Part shown: positions 57,971 through 64,000 of the stretch, in pieces
Layout: each line of letters begins with the position of its first letter
How positions within the stretch are numbered: position 1 is the stretch's first letter
Assembly: GCA_015062655.1 (NCBI GenBank)
Contig: SUUG01000008.1
Span: 62,001 to 126,000 of the forward strand
Reading direction: 5' to 3'
Source: Coriobacteriaceae bacterium
GTDB lineage: Bacteria; Actinomycetota; Coriobacteriia; Coriobacteriales; Coriobacteriaceae
DNA: 64,000 bases
Notes under the pieces: model-generated
What the model saw: the letters and a program-made list of their open reading frames with translations, nothing else
Told to the model about the DNA's origin: nothing
Databases searched by the model: none
Position numbers and translations under genes: made by a program

Positions 57971-58453
57971 CTAATTATCACCGCGTGCGGAGCCCGATTC
58001 CTTGCAGGCCCGCCTGAGAACGCCGAATCCGACGCCCGCGATGAGAACGAGGCCGAGAACCACGTTCGCGACGGCAGAGAAGGCCATGATGGCAAGAGGG
58101 CCGACGGAATCCCCCTGTGCTCGCAAGAACGCGCACGCGGCGTTGAGGAGGAAGAGGCAGACCGCTCCCAGAGAGATGACCTCAAGGTATGCGGTCGTTT
58201 GAGCAAGAAAGATATCGGGGACGCCCATGAGGGTGAATATGGGCTTCGCGAGCGCGTGGCCCACCAGCGTTATCGCCGCAGCCCCCAGAAAGGCGATTCC
58301 GAGGGATGCGACGAAGGCGCGGCGCTGTCCCACCTCGTCGCGAGCACCCACGCGGTTGCCCACCGCAACAGCGCAGCCCGACATGAGCCCTATGGCAATA
58401 GAACTGATGATGAAGACGATGGCGGAGGCGTTGCTGGTTTGCAAGCCAGACAT
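57971..58453 (-). pseudogene. MATE-family efflux protein, truncated remnant
   Basis: The 160 residues cover only the first few membrane segments of a MATE exporter (usual length ~450): I-S-S-I-A-I-G-L-M-S-G-C-A-V-A-V-G-N-R-V-G-A, then G-H-A-L-A-K-P-I-F-T-L-M-G, and the F-L-R-A-Q-G-D motif. There is no upstream first helix and the frame ends soon after. Both ends are missing, so it cannot form a transporter. Confidence 0.75.
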
Positions 58454-58676
58454 CGTTTAATCTTAGACCGCCCACGATGCCGGGCGAAGATTAAAGAGGG
58501 GAGCGAGGTAAATTGAGGAGGACGAAGTTAAGCCGACTAACACAGAATCGGCTACCGACACCGAGATCACTGTTCCCTGTTCAAAAACTCTACCGCCTCT
58601 CCATCGACACCATGGATATTTCTGGTTTTGAGTTGATGGCGCGCACCCCAACGGAGATAGTTATTGGGGGAGCCGC

Positions 58677-59875
58677 GTGAAGAAGAGCCCTGCTGCGCAG
58701 TTGCATATCTATTCCGCTTTCTTCGTTCTGGCAGGATTTGTATTAAACCGAGGAGTGTTTCTGCTCTTTCTTACAGAAAAGGGAATGTCTGTTGCGGAAA
58801 TAGCTCTTTACCAAGCCTTGTTCAACATCGCGACGGTTGCCTTTGAGCTGCCGACGGGACTCGTGGGCGATTTCTTCGGGAAGAAGTTCTCGATTCAAGT
58901 GGGCACACTGCTTCTCTTCTTCCACACCATCGGCATGCTTTTGCTTTCAGGCCCTTTTATTGTTGCGCTTTCTCTTGCTGAGGCACTCGCTTACTCTCTT
59001 CAATCAGGCTCCGAACAGGCGCTTCTATATGAAATGGTGCGTAATGCCGGAAAGGAAAAGCGCTTCCTCACCATCAATGCCAGACTGCTTGCCGCGCAAT
59101 CAGTCGCCACGGGAGCAGCCATCGTACTCGGCTCCTTCATTGCTCAGGCGTCTTGGACCGCTCTCTATGTATGTGTTTCCGCCTTCTACCTCTTCCAGTT
59201 CTTCCTTCTACACCCCATTGAGGGAGGAAAGGTAGTCCATGCTGCGGACTCTGAAAAAGAGAGGTCTAGCGTCGCCGAATTGTTCAGGCGCAAGACGTGG
59301 CGTCTCGGAGGACCCGCCCTTACGGTGCTGTTCCTTCTTGTTAGCACGAGTGTGCTTGATGGGTTCTATGGCAGCTATTACAACTTAAACCAGATAGTGT
59401 TCGACGTCTTCAATGTGCCCGTCTATATGATAGGTGCTTTTTTTGGGGCCTCCTATGCCGTAAACGCGACAGCCTATATCGCTGCAGATTTTTTCGCGTC
59501 GCGTTTTGGAAAGAAGCGCACCATGCTTGCCTCGATGCTACTTGAAGCAGCTTTCTTTGTGGCCCTTCCCTGCATTGCCTCGAATCCGATATGGTTGTTC
59601 TGTCTTAGCATGGCACTTTGTTTTCTGCCAGAAATGGTATATATCACCTCGGAAACTTGATCCAAGATGCCATATCAGATGATCTGCGCGCAACGATACT
59701 CTCCGCCGCCTCTTTAGTCAGAGCCCTCTTTTCCGCAGCGTTCTTCTCCGTATTCGGATATGTCCTGGGTTTGTATCCCATTCAGATTGCGCTCGGAATA
59801 ATCGGAGGCGTCGCGGTGATCGTCACTGCCGTCATTTCTTTCAAATTGGTGGGGATGGATGTCTCAACGAGTTAG
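58677..59875 (+). pseudogene. MFS transporter broken by a frameshift near 59645
   Basis: GTG 58677 has GGGGGAG five bases upstream. The first frame (58677-59660) encodes 327 residues with about ten membrane segments and the MFS motif G-D-F-F-G-K-K between the second and third helices. It then stops. The frame shifted by two bases continues the protein (LGNLIQDAISDDLRATILS, then two further helices) to 59875. The joint product would be ~395 residues, the normal MFS size. A one-base indel between about 59635 and 59655 explains it; a sequencing error cannot be excluded. GC is much lower than its surroundings. Confidence 0.8.
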
Positions 59876-60110
59876 CATATCAATTGATGAGCTGCCGAGA
59901 ACATCATCTATTTTAGACGGACACGACTACTCATCTCAAATCATTCGACGCATTGCCGGAGTTCCGATATTACTTGATCCTTCTGGATGTCCTCACTCAT
60001 CTCTTTTTAGGATTGAGCATGATGACAAGGTGATTAGCCTTACAGACCGATGTGATAATGGCAACGCGGTTGAACTTGGAAATAAACTCGACTACGCCTA
60101 CCATCGGCCT
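59859..60110 (+). pseudogene. 5' fragment of an unidentified gene, truncated at a composition break
   Basis: ATG 59859 overlaps the MFS end. About 80 residues look like a real protein start (MSQRVSISIDELPRTSSILD; FRIEHDDKVISLTDRCDNG), with low GC. At about 60105 the composition jumps to GC-rich and the frame continues only as low-complexity P/R/S sequence. The gene has probably lost its 3' part. No family recognised. Confidence 0.5.
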
Positions 60111-60178
60111 GGGTCCTCTAGGGGTTGCGGCCCAAAGGAGGGGCGCCCGAGCCCCTCCGATCAACCGCCGAGCATGAC

Positions 60179-60214
60179 GACGGGGTCCGTGCGGACATGC
60201 GCGCGGACCCCGTC
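60179..60214 (-). terminator. Hairpin after the GH20 gene
   Basis: The arms gacggggtccgt (60179-60190) and gcggaccccgtc (60203-60214) pair over 12 bases. It lies 42 bases beyond the GH20 stop. The U-tract is weak. Confidence 0.5.
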
Positions 60215-60255
60215 TCTTGAGCGTCTCAGCGTCTCACGACGCGTTCATCCGCCGT

Positions 60256-63200
60256 TCAGCCCCGGCGCCGACGGAGGGCGGCTGCCGCACCGAGGGCTCC
60301 GACCGAGACCAGGGCACCGGCTGCCACGAGGGCGAGGGATGCGTCGCCCGTCTTGGGGAGGCCGGCCTTCCTGCGGTTTTTGCCCGGTTTGGTCTTTCCG
60401 TTCCGGGAGCCTGCATCGGTCTTGCCCGAATCCCCCTGCTCTTCCTTCTCGAACACGGCGGTGAGCGTGAGATCGCCCGTCACCGGGGTCGCGAAGTCGT
60501 AGGCCGCGGGCGCGGAGCGGAACGCCGCCGTGCGCGTGGCGGTCCAGTACTTGAAGGTGCAGCCCTCCTTCACCGGGTCAACCGGCTTGGCAACGGTCTC
60601 GCCGTCCTTGACCTTGACGATGGAGACCACGGAGCCGTCCACCACGAAGCTGACCGTGTGCTCCACGGGCTTGGGATCCGGGTCGACCGGCTTCTCGATC
60701 GCCGCCGGCTCGAGCTTGAGCAGCGCGGCCGTGAGCCCGTCGAGAGCGGCCGTGACGTCGTCCGCCACCGGCTCCTCGGCACCCGCCGCGGTCTCGGCCG
60801 TCTTCAGTGCATCCGCGAGCGCGGTCCAGGTCTCGGGCGTGTAATCGTCCTTATCCAGACCCTTCACCTGCTCGATCAGCGCGCGCAGGCGGTCGAGATC
60901 CATCGAGCTCTCCACCGTGCGCACCCGCACCTCCGCAGCGGAGGCGAACTTGTTCTGGCCCATCGACTTCGTGGACACCAGACGCACATTCGTGACGCCG
61001 TCCACCTCATCGAAGGAGACGGTGCTCGGCACGGAGGGATCCGCGAAGGCGCCCTCGGCGACCTTCTGGTACGTCTTGCCGCCATCGGTGCTGACCTCGA
61101 CGCGGTACTCCTGGATGCGGCCGTTCGTACCGGTCACGCGCGGGGTGTACGCGAGGCCGTCGACCGTGGCCGGCTCCTCGAGCTTGAGGTCGATCCAATG
61201 CGTGGGGCCGTTGTCGGCGTTCGAGGACCAGCGGGTGTGCCAGAACGTGGCCGTGTCGCCGTCGATCGCGGCGGTGGCCGGGGTGTTCTCGGAAGCCGTC
61301 TCCTGGCTGGAGGCCGTCACCGACGCGATGCGGGCGAACGTCTCGTCATCAGACTTCAGGGCAAGGCCGCTTATGGCAGCCTTGATGCGGTCGCGGTAGG
61401 CGTCCACCTGGTCCTGCATGCCGACCGGCAGGTCGCGCACGACGCCGTCCACCGCCGCGTCAAGCACGGCGACGCTCTCGTCGGTGAAGTGCGCGAGGTC
61501 CTTGGGGACCGCCGCAAGCAGCGCGTCGACCTGGCTGTAATCGGCCTTCTTGAAATCGAGCTCGGCGATGCGCGCGTTGATGGCGTCGACGGCGGCCTGG
61601 ATCGCCGCGGCGTCGGGGTTCACGGACTCGATGATCGCCTCGGCGTCCTTCACCAGGCCGGAGAGCTTCTGATCATCAAGGTTCTCAAGGATGGCGCTCG
61701 CCTTGATGACAGCAGCGTCGAGCGGCATCGTGGAGGAGAACTGCGCGTCGGTCGTGATGCGGAGGTCGTCCACGAAGCCCACGAAGCCGCGCTCGGCCGC
61801 GCCGATGCGCTCGACCGGGTACATGCTCGTGGCCTTGAGCTTGCCGACGCCAGCCACGCCGAGCGTCTCGACCTTGGACCCGTTCACCCAAAGGGTCGTG
61901 AAGTCCTTGGCGTTCTTGAACTCGAGCTCGACCCACTCGCCCACGGGGAGCGTGTAGTTGAAGGAGTAGTCGCGGCCCTCGCGGGAGAAGCCCACCTGGC
62001 CGGTGCCCTTCTGAACCGCCTTGATCGCGCCGTACTCGCTCTCGAAGAGGATCTGCTCGTCGGACGACGCGCTCATGCGCTTCACCTTGACGCGCAGGTC
62101 GTTGCCGAGGCCCACGGTGCCGAGGCCGGTGGTGGCCGTGGCGCCCTCGGTGAGCTCCAGCGCCTTCTTGCCGTCGACCTCAGCGATCTTCGCGCCGTTC
62201 TCGAGCTTGAGATCGTCCGCGACACCGGCGGCGTCGGTGAGGTCGTTCATCTTGTAGTGGGCGGCGACGCCGTCCTCGTTCTTCTCAACCAGGTAGCCGA
62301 AGTTCGTGTTCGGCGCGTCGCCCAGCTTGGAGGCGGCGTCCTTGGCCTGGGCGAGCGTCATCGAGCCCTTGCCCCAGCTCGCGGCCGAGTACAGGCCCGC
62401 AGAGCTGCGGATGCGGTCGTAGATGTCGTACTCGGACATACCGTTCTCGCGGCGGTCGGTCATGTCGTTCCAGACCGCGAAGGAGCCGCCCACCATCTGC
62501 TCGTCACCGGCGGGGATCGTGGTGCCGGCGATCGAGTTGATCGCGCTGTTGTAGACCGTGTTGGCGTTCAGGTAGTCGGAGTAGTAACCGGCGTTCGGGA
62601 CCATGTAATAGGTGCCGTCGTTGCTGTTGATGAGATCGAACCCGAGGTTGTACATCTCCTTCATATTGGCCCAGCCGCTGCTCCAGAGATTGATCTCGCG
62701 GCGCTTGCCCGTCTTGGAGATACCGCTCACGGCCACGGTGCCGTCGCCCTTGATCTGCGTGAGGCTGCCCCACACGCGGGCGGTGCGGCCCGAATCCTCA
62801 ACATACTTGAAGAGGTCGTTCACGAAGCGGCGGTACGCGTTGCCGTCGGCCTCGAACTCGTCGGCGCCGATGTGAAGCGTCGTCTCGGTGTCGAAGACCG
62901 GGTTCGCCCCCGTGGTGTACTCGTCCCAGACGGAGAGCGCGAAGGCGAGCGACTCGTCGTACTTGGTGGCGATGTTCAGGTGGTCGTTGCCGCGGTGCGT
63001 CATGCTCGTGGGCGTGCGCAGGTCGGGGCGGACCTTGGTGAAGGCGAGGGAGTGCGCCGGCATGTCGAACTCGGGGACGATGTTCACGCCGAGCTCGCGG
63101 GACTCCTTGATGAACGCGCGGAAGTCGTCCTTGGAGTACCACATGTCCTTGCTCGTGAGGTCGGCCTTGTTCAGACCGTTGTTGCCGCCGGCCTTGATGT

Positions 63201-64000
63201 CGGATTCGAGGCGGAAGCCCGAGTAGGCCTGGTCGACGGTCTCGTTGGTGTACTGCTCAACCCAGATGTAGTTGTCGTTCAGGTGCACCTGGAAATCGTT
63301 CAGTTTGAACCAGGAGAGCTCCTTGACCATCTGCTTGAGGAAGTCGAGGGAGAAGGTCTTGCGGCCCACGTCGAGGATGAGGCCGCGGACCTTGTAGAGC
63401 GGGTAGTCGCGGGTCTTGCCCTGGGCGATCGTGCCGTCGCCGGAGAGCTTCAGCGCCTGCAGGATCGTGCGGGTGGACCAGTAGGCACCCTGCTTGCCGC
63501 CGGCCTTCACGGTGATGCCGTCAGCGATCTCCATGTAATACCCCTCGTCACCGAGACCCGGGTTCGAGGCGTCCGCGGCGGCGAGCACGATGTCGCCCAC
63601 GCCGGCGGAGGTGCCCTGGGCGACGGTCAGCTTCGTGCCGAACAGATCCTCGTAGTCGGCGGCGAGCGCCTCGGCCGCTGCCTTGAAGGAGGCGTCGGCG
63701 TAGAGCACGCGCGTGGACGAAGTCGCTTTGAAGACGCCCGATCCGCCCTTCCACTCGCGGAGCTCCGGCAGAATCGCGGGGGCGATGTTGTCGCCCTCCT
63801 CCTGCTGGTAGGCGCCGGGGACGGTGACCTGGATCTCACGGAAGGCGTACTTGCTCGGATCGGCCTTGCTCTTCACCTTGAAGGAGACCTTCACCGTGGT
63901 GTCGACGAGGGGCTGGTGGATGTTCAGATCGCGGTCGACAACCTGCTCGTAATCGGTACCGTTGTATGCGGCCTCGAAATGCTCGGACTCGGGGAGGGTG
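60256..64000 (-). CDS. Sortase-anchored GH20 beta-N-acetylhexosaminidase-type enzyme, 5' end outside window
   Basis: The frame is open to the window edge (35 further codons upstream of the in-window GTG at 63894), so the signal peptide lies outside. The GH20 N-terminal and catalytic domains are present with W-S-T-R-T-I-L-Q-A-L and the catalytic D-E pair in L-H-I-G-A-D-E-F-E (codons near 62862-62857). Then come a LamG-like module (~580-745), helical modules, a CBM32/F5-8C domain (TATFWHTRWSSN), a FIVAR-type helical repeat, an InlB-type repeat and the anchor L-P-K-T-G with TM and R-R-R-R-G. It should trim GlcNAc/GalNAc or lacto-N-biose ends of host glycans. Pairs functionally with the GH2 enzyme at 15097. 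Confidence 0.92.
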   Translation of the reverse strand, partial: TLPESEHFEAAYNGTDYEQVVDRDLNIHQPLVDTTVKVSFKVKSKADPSKYAFREIQVTVPGAYQQEEGDNIAPAILPELREWKGGSGVFKATSSTRVLYADASFKAAAEALAADYEDLFGTKLTVAQGTSAGVGDIVLAAADASNPGLGDEGYYMEIADGITVKAGGKQGAYWSTRTILQALKLSGDGTIAQGKTRDYPLYKVRGLILDVGRKTFSLDFLKQMVKELSWFKLNDFQVHLNDNYIWVEQYTNETVDQAYSGFRLESDIKAGGNNGLNKADLTSKDMWYSKDDFRAFIKESRELGVNIVPEFDMPAHSLAFTKVRPDLRTPTSMTHRGNDHLNIATKYDESLAFALSVWDEYTTGANPVFDTETTLHIGADEFEADGNAYRRFVNDLFKYVEDSGRTARVWGSLTQIKGDGTVAVSGISKTGKRREINLWSSGWANMKEMYNLGFDLINSNDGTYYMVPNAGYYSDYLNANTVYNSAINSIAGTTIPAGDEQMVGGSFAVWNDMTDRRENGMSEYDIYDRIRSSAGLYSAASWGKGSMTLAQAKDAASKLGDAPNTNFGYLVEKNEDGVAAHYKMNDLTDAAGVADDLKLENGAKIAEVDGKKALELTEGATATTGLGTVGLGNDLRVKVKRMSASSDEQILFESEYGAIKAVQKGTGQVGFSREGRDYSFNYTLPVGEWVELEFKNAKDFTTLWVNGSKVETLGVAGVGKLKATSMYPVERIGAAERGFVGFVDDLRITTDAQFSSTMPLDAAVIKASAILENLDDQKLSGLVKDAEAIIESVNPDAAAIQAAVDAINARIAELDFKKADYSQVDALLAAVPKDLAHFTDESVAVLDAAVDGVVRDLPVGMQDQVDAYRDRIKAAISGLALKSDDETFARIASVTASSQETASENTPATAAIDGDTATFWHTRWSSNADNGPTHWIDLKLEEPATVDGLAYTPRVTGTNGRIQEYRVEVSTDGGKTYQKVAEGAFADPSVPSTVSFDEVDGVTNVRLVSTKSMGQNKFASAAEVRVRTVESSMDLDRLRALIEQVKGLDKDDYTPETWTALADALKTAETAAGAEEPVADDVTAALDGLTAALLKLEPAAIEKPVDPDPKPVEHTVSFVVDGSVVSIVKVKDGETVAKPVDPVKEGCTFKYWTATRTAAFRSAPAAYDFATPVTGDLTLTAVFEKEEQGDSGKTDAGSRNGKTKPGKNRRKAGLPKTGDASLALVAAGALVSVGALGAAAALRRRRG

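Noticed and set aside
59618..59875. Separate small membrane protein gene
   Set aside because: It continues the MFS transporter in a shifted frame; the two parts together give a normal-length MFS, so a frameshift is the simpler reading.
58677..59875. Programmed ribosomal frameshift in the MFS gene
   Set aside because: No slippery heptamer or downstream structure is evident at 59635-59655, and neighbours are also broken, so decay is more likely.
1..64000. CRISPR array
   Set aside because: No series of regularly spaced direct repeats was seen, and no cas genes.
1..64000. rRNA genes or a replication origin
   Set aside because: No rRNA-like sequence, no DnaA-box cluster and no dnaA/dnaN genes were seen.

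Overview
The window is high-GC DNA from a Gram-positive actinobacterium. The class is most likely Coriobacteriia, with a Collinsella/Enorma/Olsenella-type gut organism as the best guess. The support is LPxTG-anchored giant glycosidases, a 12-TM LuxR regulator, a Tat-ferredoxin/tungsten-oxidoreductase/multihaem-cytochrome set, and an EssC-type type VII secretion locus. The genus is inference; no rRNA or other species marker is present.

Layout. (1) 1-7817 is the right end of a siphovirus-type prophage: Gp15, tape measure, distal tail, Gp37-like tail protein, a receptor-binding protein, lysis module and endolysin. It ends in the 3' half of a tRNA-Lys(UUU) gene, read as attR. The receptor-binding gene faces an oppositely oriented alternative 3' end, and a 15-bp inverted repeat lies at the two in-frame junctions. 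(2) 7886-15000 holds chromosomal genes: an M29-type aminopeptidase, a two-TM protein, purC, an OmpR-type two-component pair and a Tat lipoprotein. (3) 15097-20355 is a sortase-anchored GH2 enzyme. (4) 21127-24815 is a redox operon (Tat-exported ferredoxin, aldehyde:ferredoxin oxidoreductase family protein, membrane multihaem cytochrome), followed by a HemW/HemN-like radical SAM gene, the LuxR regulator, a hypothetical gene, an IscU/NifU-like protein and purB. (5) 32149-55724, all on the minus strand, is a type VII secretion locus. It has a Ser/Thr kinase, a TM protein with repeated T-x-L-L motifs, a giant Ig-like surface protein, EsxA, an FHA-EssC ATPase and an EsaB-like protein. It also has a pseudokinase-like/FHA protein, three DUF4176 genes, several WXG-like small proteins, a GH-E nuclease toxin with candidate immunity genes, and a second effector-like gene followed by a tandem duplicated pair. 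(6) 56111-60110 has tRNA-Gly(CCC), a membrane protein and a decayed, AT-richer patch (MATE fragment, frameshifted MFS transporter, truncated ORF). (7) 60256-64000 is a sortase-anchored GH20 enzyme running off the right edge.

Intergenic DNA between 9 and 25 kb carries four copies of a hairpin element, each exactly 64 bp. Other inverted-repeat clusters lie at 20.7, 29.9 and 31.8 kb. The T7SS genes read as a core operon plus two effector cassettes, each introduced by a DUF4176 gene and a small helical WXG-like gene. The kinase, two FHA proteins and the T-x-L-L protein suggest that secretion is controlled by phosphothreonine-FHA signalling. All family calls come from reading motifs; no database search was run.
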